In this document: positions 27,402-36,568 of the stretch, piece after piece
Layout of the letters: every line of letters begins with the position of its first letter
Numbering within the stretch: position 1 is the stretch's first letter
Source of the DNA: Pontibacillus yanchengensis Y32
Lineage (GTDB): Bacteria; Bacillota; Bacilli; Bacillales; BH030062
Assembly: GCF_000770635.1 (NCBI RefSeq)
Contig: NZ_AVBF01000023.1
Location: 1-56,992, forward strand
DNA: 56,992 nucleotides
Direction: 5' to 3'
Program-made: the position numbers and the translations under genes
Notes under the pieces: generated by a model
Seen by the model: the letters and a program-made list of their open reading frames with translations, nothing else
Databases searched by the model: none
What the model was told of the DNA's origin: nothing

Positions 27402-27833
27402 ATGTCTTCTAAAGAGAATAGAGAGGTTCGCCGTCGAAGTATGTTTGATCAACTTTTCGATATTCATCCTAATCGGTCATTACTCGATACAATGGATCAA
27501 TTTTTTACAGATGCTTTTGGAGCTGGAGGAGGTCTCCCTGTATCCCGTCACGATAGTAAAAACCATTACACAATTGAGGCGACTTTGCCAGGGGTTTCCA
27601 AGGAAGAGATTGATTTGGAATTAATGGATAACACGTTACGAATCACAGTAGATCGACAAGAATCAGTTATCGATGACAATGCTAAAGCAATGAGTGAAAG
27701 GAAATCGTATCTTGAAAGAACGATTCGTTTACCAGAGAATCTAGTGTTAAGAGAGATGAGAGCAAAATATGATAATGGGGTATTGAAGGTTCGATTCCCT
27801 AAACGTAGAGGGAAGAAGATTGATATTGAGTAG
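27402..27833 (+). CDS. Small heat shock protein (Hsp20/alpha-crystallin)
   Basis: The 143-aa protein has a short charged N terminus (SSKENREVRRRS) and an alpha-crystallin domain (about 50-140) with YTIEATLPGVSKEEIDLEL and the late GVLKVRFPKR. It should act as an ATP-independent holdase. ATG 27402 is chosen for its AAAGGAG site; the longer frame to 27324 has no ribosome binding site. No CIRCE or clear SigB site was found upstream. Confidence 0.88.
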   Translation: MSSKENREVRRRSMFDQLFDIHPNRSLLDTMDQFFTDAFGAGGGLPVSRHDSKNHYTIEATLPGVSKEEIDLELMDNTLRITVDRQESVIDDNAKAMSERKSYLERTIRLPENLVLREMRAKYDNGVLKVRFPKRRGKKIDIE

Positions 27834-27836
27834 AGG

Positions 27837-27862
27837 AAAGGACGTGTTAAACGTCCTTTTTT
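27837..27862 (+). terminator. Terminator of the hsp20 gene
   Basis: AAAGGACGT and ACGTCCTTT form a 9-bp stem followed by T residues. Confidence 0.9.
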
Positions 27863-27895
27863 AATTTGTATTAGTAGAGTATAGGGGGGGAGGAG

Positions 27896-28480
27896 TTATT
27901 CAAGATAAGAGGCATTATCTTGAAGACTTGGAATCGAGATAAATTAGTAATCGTAAAAATAAGTGGAATGTTTACGTTGCTTTAGATGGAAAAAAGGTGG
28001 CCGTGGAACAACTCGCGTCCTGCCGGCGAGCTGGCAAGCCTCCTCAAGCCCAAGGTCGGGGCTTTCCGGGGTCTTGCCTACCTCTTTCTCCGGCGGGAGT
28101 CTCCTTGTTCCACGGCCACCTTTGCTGTTATTCGGATGAACGTAAACATGGCCAGTCTAGAGTGGGGATGGTAATATGGCCTATATTCTTAATGAGAGTA
28201 AAGGCCATTCGTTCGCTATTTGATAACTCCATTAGAAGATGAACTGCTTATAGCCTTAGGTCCGATCACAATATATTGGAAGGGTTGGGTGGGAAACGAC
28301 GAGACTCCCGCGGGAGAAAGAGGTAGGCAAGATCCCCTGAGGGTGCTTTCCCCGAAGGTAGCTTGCCAGCTCGCCCGCAGGACGCGAGTTGTTTCCCACC
28401 CAACCCTAATGATTTTAAAGTATCGGACCTATTCCAATATATCTCGAATCCAAGTCTTCAACATAATGGGGCTTTTACGT
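27896..28480. repeat. Composite repeat family B, copy 2 (two hairpins)
   Basis: Terminal inverted repeats lie at 27896-27945 and about 28432-28480 (GAAGACTTGGAATCGAGATA against its complement). Hairpin 1 (about 27967-28150) is closed by GTTTACGTT/AACGTAAAC and GGTGGCCGTGGAAC/GTTCCACGGCCACC; hairpin 2 (about 28269-28438) by GGGTTGGGTGGGAAAC and its complement. The central spacer differs from copy 1. Confidence 0.8.
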
Positions 28481-28595
28481 AACATTCATGAATATTAGTT
28501 TAAAAATAAACTACGATCCAAACATTAAATGTTAGAAAATTGAAACATCATACCTTCTCTTTCGTAAATAGTAGGTGGAGAAAGGGGAGTTTACT

Positions 28596-28919
28596 ATGCG
28601 TACGGTCATTATTGCTGTGGTGACCATAATTATTGAAACAATTCTATTATGGCTTTTATCTCTATGGATAGGTGTGAATATCATGGAGATCTTACTGCTT
28701 GGTGGAATATCGATTTTTGGAGTAGTTTGGTTTTTCCAACATGGTTCAACCTATGCCAGTAATCAAGTGAATTCCATGACTAGAGGTTGGACTGGGCTAG
28801 ATGCTGGTGGGGTTAGAGTTTTTCGGTTTAAATTTGGTCCAATTGTATTTGGGTTGCTTATATTTATACTAATCAGTCTAGTCATTACTGTTGTTTATTA
28901 TGGTGGAGATTTAGCTTAA
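28596..28919 (+). CDS. Small membrane protein, 107 aa
   Basis: It has three predicted membrane spans (about 2-22, 26-44 and 82-102) and a central polar region containing GSTYASNQVNSMTRGWTGLD. AAAGGGGAG lies 6 nt before ATG 28596; the longer GTG reading (28575) lacks a site. No family recognised. It converges on the FUSC gene and shares its terminator. Confidence 0.7.
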   Translation: MRTVIIAVVTIIIETILLWLLSLWIGVNIMEILLLGGISIFGVVWFFQHGSTYASNQVNSMTRGWTGLDAGGVRVFRFKFGPIVFGLLIFILISLVITVVYYGGDLA

Positions 28920-28953
28920 TGACACACTCATATGCTTTCTTTCATCTGTATGT

Positions 28954-28990
28954 AAAAAATGATAAGTAGGTCGTTCCTACTTATCATTTT
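28954..28990. terminator. Bidirectional terminator overlapping the FUSC gene stop codon
   Basis: AAAATGATAAGTAGG and CCTACTTATCATTTT form a stem of about 15 bp around a 5-nt loop. The minus-strand arm contains the last codons and stop of the FUSC gene (28977-28979). Confidence 0.85.
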
Positions 28991-31178
28991 CTTCTAGTGT
29001 GCTAGGAGCAGATTGGACAGTGGCTCCCATATCTGTTGCAAGAGTTACAATGGATTGGTTAATACGCCAAATGTAATATAGCTTATACACAAATAATTGT
29101 TGGGAAAGGGATGATCCTAAGTTTGAGTATCGTTCAACAATTTTCCTGTCCTCTTCTAGTTCCCAGACTGTTATATTTCCTTGCCCTTTTATAAGCTGAG
29201 TTAGATTTTTTATATTAACGATTAGATAGTTTTTGGTATGTGTTAATGTTTCTTGAATAATAGCATCCATGTCTGGGATGGGGTGGCGTGTTGAATGTAA
29301 ATGTTTTGCAAAATAATTAATGGCAATTAGTACGGTTAACCATCGCTCAATACCAGAACGAGCTAATCTTCCTGGGCGATTTCTTAGGGAGATGGAATCG
29401 ATGCGTAATTGGTCAAGTTGCTGATCTAGTTCAAAGCTTTTCTCTGCGAAATTATTATGTGAGTCCTTACCTAATAAGTGATCAAGATAGGCTTCAATAT
29501 AGGAGGAGAGTTCTTCTAAAAACAAAGTCATGGTTTCAGCTACTTTGTCCTTTGTTTTTGTTGGGAATACTAGGGTAGCAGCAAGTAAACCGATATAAGC
29601 TCCGATAAATGTGTCTACTACTCGAACTCCCATGACTTCTTGGGTGATTCCTCCAAGTAGTAAATCGTATAACATAGCAATAATCATGGTAATCCAAAAA
29701 ATCATGATGGAATAAGAAACAGGGAATAAGTAAAAAGCCATGAAAATACAAAAGAAAATAAACGCTATTTCTACAGTAGTATTTGAGATAATTTGTGCAA
29801 CTCCGAAGCCAACTACAGCTCCAAGGACTGTTCCTAATGTACGTTGATTTGCTTTAACAAACGTACTTCCTACAGATTCAGTTCCCATAAAGATAATAAA
29901 GGAAGAAAGAAGAATCCAATATGGATGTGTTGGAGTGAGTGTGTATCCCAAGTAAACGGATATACTACCGGCAATCACAGCCTGGATAGCTTTCTTTGTA
30001 GCTGGATACAATCCTCTATTTTCTTCAGTTGAATCATCTTCTTCTACTATTTCTTCTTCGTGATAATTTCCTGAATGATCTACACGTTCCTGGTGAAGCT
30101 CCGAAGCCCCTTCAATGACATGATTCGCAATTGATTCTATACGCCTTACTAAGTATAACCACTCTTCTTGATCTTCGCTTGTTGTGTACCTGATTTGTGT
30201 TCGTAATGCTTGAATTGCTTTTTCGGCTCGATTGAGTTGATCCATTACATTATCATCACGCAAAACTCTCACATTTCGAATCGACTCCAGTACATCAAGA
30301 AGTGCATCTTGGAATGGTGTCGCTTGGAAAGCTTGCAATTCTCTAAGTCTTTGAATGGTTGGAGACAAGGTCTGCATGAGCATCTCAGCATCATACACAT
30401 ATAGACGAAGTTCATTCGCTCGAATCCCTTTCCATACGTTTCCCGGATTGGTTGTCCCTAATTGACCGGAAATATTTCGTGCGTACTCATTTAATTTTGT
30501 TAGATTACGGTCCAATTTTTTTATCTGTCTTGAAGTTAATGAAGGGGAAACCACCATTTCTTTGACGAGATTAAGGATAAGATTCGTTTGAATATGAAAG
30601 GAATGCATACTCTTTTTAAGAACTTGATTTGGTTTGTTTTTTAATAGGATAAAATTAAAGAAATAACTATAGAGAATTCCAATTGCTATGCTGAGATAAT
30701 ACCAAGCTACATAATCGAACTGTACATTTAGTATTGTAGTAAAGTAAATAGAAAGAAAGGCAATCATACATATTGAAAAATACCGAATGGAGAATCTAGC
30801 TAGATAAAATGCTAAAAAAACGACAAATAAGATTAATACATCAGAAAGGTGGTAGAACCCTAACAGGAAGCTCCCCAATGTGATTGATATAGCACTAGAT
30901 AGGCCCATGAGCCAAACAGTTACCTTTTTCTGTGCCTCTGTTTCATCAAATAGTACAAAGGAACTGACTAATCCTACAACACCTGCAAATATTGGCATTG
31001 TTACATTGGTGCTACTATTATCTAGAAAAAACAAAATATAATTGGTAGTAACGACACTTAAAATAACGCTTAATGTGATTTTGATAGCGGTCATTAATCT
31101 CATTCGACCGGGGTCGGATGCGGACAGACGTGCGCTTAAATGACGGATAAATTGGATAAAGGATGTTTGTGAATTCAT
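28977..31178 (-). CDS. FUSC-family inner membrane protein (aromatic acid exporter-like)
   Basis: The 733-aa protein has two membrane halves (about 30-180 and 385-540), each with about six spans, separated by a helical cytoplasmic region and followed by a helical C-terminal domain. This is the YccS/FUSC layout associated with aromatic acid or fusaric acid export; the substrate is unknown. The start at ATG 31178 is chosen because a TATAAT (31224-31229, minus strand) lies inside the longer reading. The ribosome binding site is weak. It is divergent from bioY. Confidence 0.78.
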   Translation of the reverse strand: MNSQTSFIQFIRHLSARLSASDPGRMRLMTAIKITLSVILSVVTTNYILFFLDNSSTNVTMPIFAGVVGLVSSFVLFDETEAQKKVTVWLMGLSSAISITLGSFLLGFYHLSDVLILFVVFLAFYLARFSIRYFSICMIAFLSIYFTTILNVQFDYVAWYYLSIAIGILYSYFFNFILLKNKPNQVLKKSMHSFHIQTNLILNLVKEMVVSPSLTSRQIKKLDRNLTKLNEYARNISGQLGTTNPGNVWKGIRANELRLYVYDAEMLMQTLSPTIQRLRELQAFQATPFQDALLDVLESIRNVRVLRDDNVMDQLNRAEKAIQALRTQIRYTTSEDQEEWLYLVRRIESIANHVIEGASELHQERVDHSGNYHEEEIVEEDDSTEENRGLYPATKKAIQAVIAGSISVYLGYTLTPTHPYWILLSSFIIFMGTESVGSTFVKANQRTLGTVLGAVVGFGVAQIISNTTVEIAFIFFCIFMAFYLFPVSYSIMIFWITMIIAMLYDLLLGGITQEVMGVRVVDTFIGAYIGLLAATLVFPTKTKDKVAETMTLFLEELSSYIEAYLDHLLGKDSHNNFAEKSFELDQQLDQLRIDSISLRNRPGRLARSGIERWLTVLIAINYFAKHLHSTRHPIPDMDAIIQETLTHTKNYLIVNIKNLTQLIKGQGNITVWELEEDRKIVERYSNLGSSLSQQLFVYKLYYIWRINQSIVTLATDMGATVQSAPSTLEENDK

Positions 31179-31426
31179 ATCTTTATCATACTTGATAACG
31201 ACTCTACAGTCCAAGGTATGTGTATTATAGAAAATATTCAAAAATTATTCAGTATGTCTATTCAATAAGGTAGCTTTCCATCTATTAGGTAGGAAAGCTA
31301 TCTTATTGCTCTCGGTTAAATATTTAACATGTTTGCTTTAACACCATATTATTTACACATAAAGAAGTAATCTTATGCCTGCTAAGAAGTCAATATAAAT
31401 AAGTATAAAAAGTTTCTACATCACAA

Positions 31427-31456
31427 TTGTTAACCGTTAAATAATTAGGTTGACAA
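31427..31456 (+). promoter_or_regulatory. BirA operator overlapping the bioY promoter
   Basis: TTGTTAACC (31427-31435) and GGTTGACAA (31448-31456) are near-perfect inverted half-sites, the form of Bacillales biotin operators. The second half-site contains the TTGACA -35 (31450-31455); TATTCT (31473-31478) is the -10 at 17 bp. BirA with biotinoyl-AMP should block this promoter. Confidence 0.85.
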
Positions 31457-31511
31457 TGTTGGTGAATTGCTATATTCTACATACAAATAAGGGACAAAGT
31501 AGGTGGTTTAG

Positions 31512-32084
31512 ATGGAATTAAGGACGATGATTTATGCTTCATTATTTGCCGCAATCGTAGGAGCACTAGGGTTATTACCTCCCTTGGTAACTCCATTCAC
31601 ACCAGTACCTATTACAGCACAGACACTAGGCGTCATGCTTGCAGGCTCTCTTTTAGGTGCTAAAAGAGGTGGTTTAAGCTTATTAGTCTTTGTCTTGTTA
31701 GTAATGGTAGGCGCGCCACTTCTTTCTGGAGGACGTGGAGGCTTAGGAGTTTTATTTGGTGTATCAGGAGGTTACATATTAAGCTGGCCAATTGCAGCGT
31801 TCGTGATTGGATATCTAGTGGAACGTTTTTGGAATCGGATGAATATCGGACTATTCATCTTAGCCAATGTGATTGGAGGAGTTATAGTAGTTTATGCAAT
31901 GGGGGTTACCTACTTATCTTTTATTACAGAAACTACTTGGGGGCAGGCAGCATGGTCCGCTCTCATTTATCTTCCTGGTGATCTAGTAAAAGTAGTAGTA
32001 GCTTCTGTTCTTGCTACACAAATGATGCGTGTTTACCCTCTGATTGAGAAGAATCGCTCCAGCCAAGTTTCAAGAGCTGCATAA
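31512..32084 (+). CDS. bioY: Biotin transporter BioY
   Basis: The 190-aa protein has six membrane spans, the early PITAQTLGVMLAGSLLGAKRG region and a late YLPGDLVKVVVAS, both typical of the S-component BioY that binds biotin in ECF transport. The gene corresponds in position to B. subtilis yhfU. The BirA-type operator directly upstream supports biotin repression. Confidence 0.92.
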   Translation: MELRTMIYASLFAAIVGALGLLPPLVTPFTPVPITAQTLGVMLAGSLLGAKRGGLSLLVFVLLVMVGAPLLSGGRGGLGVLFGVSGGYILSWPIAAFVIGYLVERFWNRMNIGLFILANVIGGVIVVYAMGVTYLSFITETTWGQAAWSALIYLPGDLVKVVVASVLATQMMRVYPLIEKNRSSQVSRAA

Positions 32085-32093
32085 AGAGTATAT

Positions 32094-32122
32094 AGGTTTG
32101 CCGAATGAGGCAAGCCTTTTTA
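32094..32122 (+). terminator. Terminator (probably leaky) after bioY
   Basis: AGGTTTGCC pairs with GGCAAGCCT and is followed by TTTTAATT. A TATAAT at 32142-32147 may provide a second promoter for the following operon; its -35 is poor. Confidence 0.7.
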
Positions 32123-32180
32123 ATTACTGTAACTCTTCCTGTATAATATAGGAAACGTGTGAAAAATGGAGGACTGCACA

Positions 32181-33656
32181 ATGTCTATTATTGGCGACCG
32201 CGTTGCACATTACGCATCAAGTCAAGCTAGTAAACTAGCAATCTGTACATTGGATGAACAAGTTACCTATAAAGAATTGCAACTACATATCGACCAAATG
32301 CAGCAAATTTTACTATCCCTTATTCCTGATATAAAAGGAAAGAAAATAGCGTTTTTACTTAATCACAGTGTTAGTTGGGTGGAAGTCTTCCTTGCAATTA
32401 GTGGAATTGGGGGGATTGCCGTTCCACTCGATTCAAAGTGGAAAGGCAATCAAATGAAACATGTACTAGCTGATTGCAATCCAGATATGGTGATATCTAC
32501 GGATACATTTTTAGGAAAATTCCCTATACTTGAATCCTATTCCTATCAACCAGTAAGCCGGTTCTATCAACTACCAAAACGGTTCTCTACAATATCAGAT
32601 GTTAAAGAAGATGATTTATTCTATATAGGTTACACTTCTGGAACTACAGGTACGCCTAAAGGATTTATGAGGACGCATCGTTCATGGGCGGATTGTTTTT
32701 CTGAGGGAAAGAAACGGTTTGGGTTAACGGAAGAAGATAAGGTTTTTTGTCCTGGACCTCTAGTACATAGTCATTTCCTATATGCCTCTTTACAAGCTTT
32801 ACACATTGGGGCGACGCTTTATGTGAACAATCATTTTGATGCGGAAGATGTTTTAGAACGTATAGATCGTGAAGGAATTACTGTTTTGTACGTGGTTCCC
32901 ACTATGTTTGAAGCTATGCAAAAGGTGAGTCATCACTATACATTATCGAGATTAAAAACATTAATTTCCTCGGGAGCCAAGTGGGGGAAAGAATCTAAGC
33001 AAAAAGCAATTGAGTTATTACCTCATGCACAAATCTATGAGTTTTATGGTGCTTCAGAATTAAGTTTTGTAAGTGTGAAAGATATACGGGATGAACTACA
33101 TGCTGAAGGTAGTATAGGTGTTCCCTTCCAGCTTGTAGAACTATCTATACGTACAGAAAATGGGGAAGAAGCACAAGCTGGAGAAGTAGGTGAACTTTAT
33201 GTCAAAAGTCCCTGGATATTCTCAGGATATTTGAATAAACCTGAAAGAACGGATGAAGTTTTTGCAGGAGAATGGGCTACAGTGGGAGACCTTGGATATA
33301 GGGATGAATCAGGCAACATCCTTCTTGTCGGACGTAAGCATAATATGATCATTAGTGGTGGGTTGAATATTTATCCAGAAGAAGTAGAGCTTGTTATTCG
33401 GAACCATCCACTAATAGAAGATGTTCTCGTGTTAGGTATTGAGGATGTCTATTGGGGTGAAAAAGTCGTTGCCATTTATATACCATCTCAAAGTGACCAA
33501 CTAGATGTGGAAGAACTAAAGATGCATTGTAAAACAGAGCTTCCAAGCTACAAGTGTCCAAAAGATTGGATAGAGTCATCACATTTCTATTATACCTCTA
33601 GTGGAAAAGTATCACGTGACAAAATGAAGCAATGGATTCAATCAGCAGTGAGGTGA
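32181..33656 (+). CDS. yhfT: Acyl-CoA synthetase (YhfT-like)
   Basis: The 491-aa adenylate-forming enzyme has the AMP-binding motif YTSGTTGTPKG, YGASELS, GDLGYRDESGNILLVGRK and the catalytic C-terminal lysine in SSGKVSRDKMK. It activates a carboxylic acid to its CoA thioester. Start ATG 32181 follows TGGAGG by 8 nt. B. subtilis has the same neighbours (yhfS, yhfT, yhfU=bioY), a grouping that comparative genomics linked to biotin regulation. The natural acid is unknown; pimelate or another dicarboxylate is a hypothesis. Confidence 0.85.
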   Translation: MSIIGDRVAHYASSQASKLAICTLDEQVTYKELQLHIDQMQQILLSLIPDIKGKKIAFLLNHSVSWVEVFLAISGIGGIAVPLDSKWKGNQMKHVLADCNPDMVISTDTFLGKFPILESYSYQPVSRFYQLPKRFSTISDVKEDDLFYIGYTSGTTGTPKGFMRTHRSWADCFSEGKKRFGLTEEDKVFCPGPLVHSHFLYASLQALHIGATLYVNNHFDAEDVLERIDREGITVLYVVPTMFEAMQKVSHHYTLSRLKTLISSGAKWGKESKQKAIELLPHAQIYEFYGASELSFVSVKDIRDELHAEGSIGVPFQLVELSIRTENGEEAQAGEVGELYVKSPWIFSGYLNKPERTDEVFAGEWATVGDLGYRDESGNILLVGRKHNMIISGGLNIYPEEVELVIRNHPLIEDVLVLGIEDVYWGEKVVAIYIPSQSDQLDVEELKMHCKTELPSYKCPKDWIESSHFYYTSSGKVSRDKMKQWIQSAVR

Positions 33657-33660
33657 AAAG

Positions 33661-34812
33661 ATGAACAATGCGGTTATCGTATCAGTTAAACGAACAGCAA
33701 TTGGTAGAATAGGAGGGGCTTTGGCACATTTAAGACCAGAGCAATTAGCAAGTCCTCTTATTCAATCCATCATCAGTGAGTCGAGTCTAGATCCAATGAT
33801 GATAGACGATGTAATCTTAGGAAATGTAGTCGGTCCTGGTGGTAATATGGCCCGACTATCCTTATTACAAGCAGGGCTCCCAACTTCCGTTCCTGGAGTA
33901 ACTGTAGATAGGCAGTGTGGCTCAGGCCTGGAAGCAATAAATATGGCATCACGTCTTGTCCAGGCAGGGGCAGGAGATATGTATATAGCTGGTGGCGTCG
34001 AGAGTACAAGCAGAGCACCATGGAAAGTAGAAAAGCCTGAATCTTTATTTAATCCAAGTGGTCCAACTTTTTATGGTAGAGCTCGTTTTTCTCCAGAAGA
34101 GATAGGCGATCCTGAAATGGGGGAAGCGGCAGAGAATGTAGCTTCCGCTTATCATGTTTCAAGAGAGGATCAAGATGTCTATGCCTATTCTAGTCATCAA
34201 AAAGCGATAAACGCGCAACAAGAAAATGTATTCCAAAGTGAAATTGTACCAGTTGATGGTATTGATGTGGATGAATGTCCACGTCCAAATACTTCGTTAA
34301 GCAAATTAGCACGTTTACACTCTGTGTTTCGAGATTATGGTACAGTGACAGCAGGAAACGCATGTCCATTAAATGATGGTGCAGCTGTGGTTCTTATTAT
34401 GTCAGAAGAGAAGTGTAAACAGCTAGGTCTAACCCCTCTTGCACAATTCATTGATGCTACTAGTGCTGGAGTAGACCCTAATTATCTCGGTATAGGTCCA
34501 GTTCCAGCAGTAAGAAAACTATTAGAACGCCAACATTGTAGTATTGAAACAATCGATGTTGTAGAGTTTAATGAAGCTTTTGCTTCTCAAACGTTAGCAT
34601 CCTTACGAGAATTACGCATTCCGCTCGATAAAGTCAATCTCTCCGGTGGAGCTTTGGCTTTAGGACATCCATATGGAGCATCAGGCGCAATTCTAGTTAC
34701 TCGTTTAATTACCGAAATGAAGCGTCATCATCTTCATACAGGGCTTGCAACACTTGGTATTGGTGGTGGACTAGGACTAGCTACTATGCTTCAGAATGTA
34801 CAGGAGGGTTAA
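33661..34812 (+). CDS. yhfS: Thiolase family protein (YhfS-like), second active-site Cys replaced
   Basis: The 383-aa thiolase has the nucleophile C86 in DRQCGSGLEA, NEAFA, and GGALALGHPYGASG with H336. The usual C-terminal CxGGG motif reads LGIGGGLG, so the general-base cysteine is Gly (G366). That change should weaken or alter Claisen condensation, or point to a non-standard substrate. The gene starts 4 nt after the ligase stop and ends 2 nt before the next gene. It is assigned to acyl-CoA chain chemistry together with its neighbours. Confidence 0.85.
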   Translation: MNNAVIVSVKRTAIGRIGGALAHLRPEQLASPLIQSIISESSLDPMMIDDVILGNVVGPGGNMARLSLLQAGLPTSVPGVTVDRQCGSGLEAINMASRLVQAGAGDMYIAGGVESTSRAPWKVEKPESLFNPSGPTFYGRARFSPEEIGDPEMGEAAENVASAYHVSREDQDVYAYSSHQKAINAQQENVFQSEIVPVDGIDVDECPRPNTSLSKLARLHSVFRDYGTVTAGNACPLNDGAAVVLIMSEEKCKQLGLTPLAQFIDATSAGVDPNYLGIGPVPAVRKLLERQHCSIETIDVVEFNEAFASQTLASLRELRIPLDKVNLSGGALALGHPYGASGAILVTRLITEMKRHHLHTGLATLGIGGGLGLATMLQNVQEG

Positions 34813-34814
34813 AA

Positions 34815-35243
34815 ATGGATGCCAGCTTTATCGGCTCTACTACTGAAGTACATTTGATTTGTATTTCTCCCCAAGAAATTAAAGAGTACGCAGAAGCGAT
34901 ATTCCTTCAAAATCCTATTTATGTTGATCGTAGTAAAGCTGTAGAAGCAGGATTTGAAGATATCCCAGTTCCTCCAACGATGCCCATTGTGTTTTGGCAA
35001 TCTATTCACATACCTTGGATTTCTGACTTTGATGGGTTCGTTCATACGAACCAGAGTTTCCAGTATGATCAGTGTCTTTTTGCTAATAAAACCTACGAAT
35101 GTGTAGTAGAACTTACTAATGTTGTTGAGAAGATCCGTCACAATAAAAGTATGACATTTATGGAGCATAAGTTACTCATTTATCATCAAGGCGAGTTATG
35201 CGGAACAGCTTTTACAACCTTTATGACTGTTGAGGAGGAGTGA
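34815..35243 (+). CDS. Hotdog-fold protein, MaoC-N-like (dehydratase partner)
   Basis: The 142-aa protein has the N-terminal hotdog pattern of two-part MaoC/HadA-type dehydratases: EIKEYAEAIFLQNPIYVD, AGFEDIPVPPTMPIVFW and a YECVVEL strand. It lacks the hydratase-2 catalytic D-x4-H, so it probably pairs with the next gene product to form an enoyl-CoA hydratase. Start after CAGGAGGG; the stop is 1 nt before the next start. Confidence 0.75.
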   Translation: MDASFIGSTTEVHLICISPQEIKEYAEAIFLQNPIYVDRSKAVEAGFEDIPVPPTMPIVFWQSIHIPWISDFDGFVHTNQSFQYDQCLFANKTYECVVELTNVVEKIRHNKSMTFMEHKLLIYHQGELCGTAFTTFMTVEEE

Positions 35244-35244
35244 C

Positions 35245-35637
35245 ATGAATAAGAAAAGACAACAGCCACTCGTCGAAGAGTTTCCTCGTGTAACGTATGA
35301 GCATGTTGCTCGGTATATTCGAGCTTCAGGTGATGATAACCCGATTCACTACGATGAAGAAGTAGCCAAAAAGGCAGGTTTCAACCGACCTATAGTACAT
35401 GGTATGTGGACACTTGGAGTCATGACCTCTCTTGTTTGGAAATGGTATGGAGCTCACGTGCAACTAACTAAAGTTGATTCTTCTTTTAAGTATCCTCTTT
35501 TTCTAGGAGATTCCTTGCTGGTTAAGGGGGAGGTTGTTGAAAATCGAGAAAGTGAAATAGAAATGAAACTCATTGCTGTGAACCAAGATAATCGAACGCT
35601 TGTAAGTACTCAAATTGTGATAAGAGGAGCGAGGTAA
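35245..35637 (+). CDS. MaoC-like (R)-specific enoyl-CoA hydratase
   Basis: The 130-aa protein carries the hydratase-2 motif: RASGDDNPIHYDEEVAKKAG with the D30/H35 dyad, then FNRPIVHGMWTLG. It would hydrate trans-2-enoyl-CoA to (R)-3-hydroxyacyl-CoA or the reverse. ATG 35245 follows GAGGAGGAG; a TTG at 35230 overlaps the previous gene and has no site. The reading agrees with HadAB-type two-subunit enzymes. Confidence 0.85.
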   Translation: MNKKRQQPLVEEFPRVTYEHVARYIRASGDDNPIHYDEEVAKKAGFNRPIVHGMWTLGVMTSLVWKWYGAHVQLTKVDSSFKYPLFLGDSLLVKGEVVENRESEIEMKLIAVNQDNRTLVSTQIVIRGAR

Positions 35638-36414
35638 ATGAATGATATGCAAAAAGAAGTAATTATCATTACAGGATCTACTCGTGGTATAGGCAGAAGT
35701 ACAGCGATTGCTCTAGCCGAATCTGGCGCAGCTGTTGTAGTGAATGGTAGAAATGAAGAAGAAGTTCAAGAGCTTGTCTCCATCATTCGAGCAAATGGTG
35801 GATGTGCTGCTGGTTGGAGTGGATGTGTGAAAGAGGAACGAGCTGGAGAGCAACTCGTCCATGTGGCACGAACCAATTTTGGAACTGTTACAGGTCTGAT
35901 TAATAATGCAGGGATTATACGCGACCAAAAATCGTATCGGATGGAATATCAAGATTTCTCAGACGTGATTGATGTCCATGTAAAAGGTGCTTTTATTTGT
36001 AGTAAAGCTGCTATCCAAGATATGCGTTCAACGAATACAAACGGATTTATTTTAAATATTACCTCGTTAGCTGGCCTGATTGGTACGATAGGCCAGGTAA
36101 ACTATAGTGCAGCTAAAGCGGCGTTAATAGGGATGACTCATACGCTAGCTAAGGAATTAGTAAAGGATTCCATCCAAGTTAATGCCATCGCTCCTGCGGC
36201 AGAAACCGATATGACCCGTCCTTTTATAGAAAAAGTGAAACAACAAGCAACACCTGAAGAACAAGCATACTGGAGTATTGGTAGCCCTGAGGATGTTGCA
36301 ACCTTTATTGTTACTTTTATAAAAGACCGTAAATTAAGAGAGACAGGGGAAATATACGCTATTAACGGGAACGAATCAGGTAGGTGGCTTCCACCTTCAT
36401 ATGAACTACTATAG
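35638..36414 (+). CDS. Short-chain dehydrogenase/reductase, FabG/PhaB-like
   Basis: The 258-aa SDR has TGSTRGIG for the cofactor, NNAG, Ser in ITSLAGL and the YSAAK catalytic pair. It likely interconverts 3-oxoacyl-CoA and (R)-3-hydroxyacyl-CoA, matching the stereochemistry of the MaoC hydratase beside it. It begins immediately after the previous stop. Last gene of the operon. Confidence 0.85.
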   Translation: MNDMQKEVIIITGSTRGIGRSTAIALAESGAAVVVNGRNEEEVQELVSIIRANGGCAAGWSGCVKEERAGEQLVHVARTNFGTVTGLINNAGIIRDQKSYRMEYQDFSDVIDVHVKGAFICSKAAIQDMRSTNTNGFILNITSLAGLIGTIGQVNYSAAKAALIGMTHTLAKELVKDSIQVNAIAPAAETDMTRPFIEKVKQQATPEEQAYWSIGSPEDVATFIVTFIKDRKLRETGEIYAINGNESGRWLPPSYELL

Positions 36415-36421
36415 AACATAT

Positions 36422-36463
36422 AAAAAAAGAGCAAAATCATGTGTGATTTTGCCTCTTTTTTTT
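36422..36463. terminator. Terminator of the CoA-chemistry operon
   Basis: AAAAAAAGAGCAAAATCA pairs with TGATTTTGCCTCTTTTTTT (one mismatch) around a 4-nt loop; A and T tracts would serve both strands. Confidence 0.88.
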
Positions 36464-36568
36464 GCGTTTTCAAATCGTTCATAAAATATAAAAGGCGCAC
36501 ATGTTGTAATATCTTGCTTTTTAATCTAATTCATTATATTATTAAAACATTTTCATTTTCTTCCACTG

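Noticed and set aside
31267-31304. Hairpin AAGGTAGCTTTCC/GGAAAGCTATCTT as a terminator
   Set aside because: It lies between divergent genes, upstream of the FUSC promoter, and has no T tract on either side; more likely an operator-like or relic palindrome.
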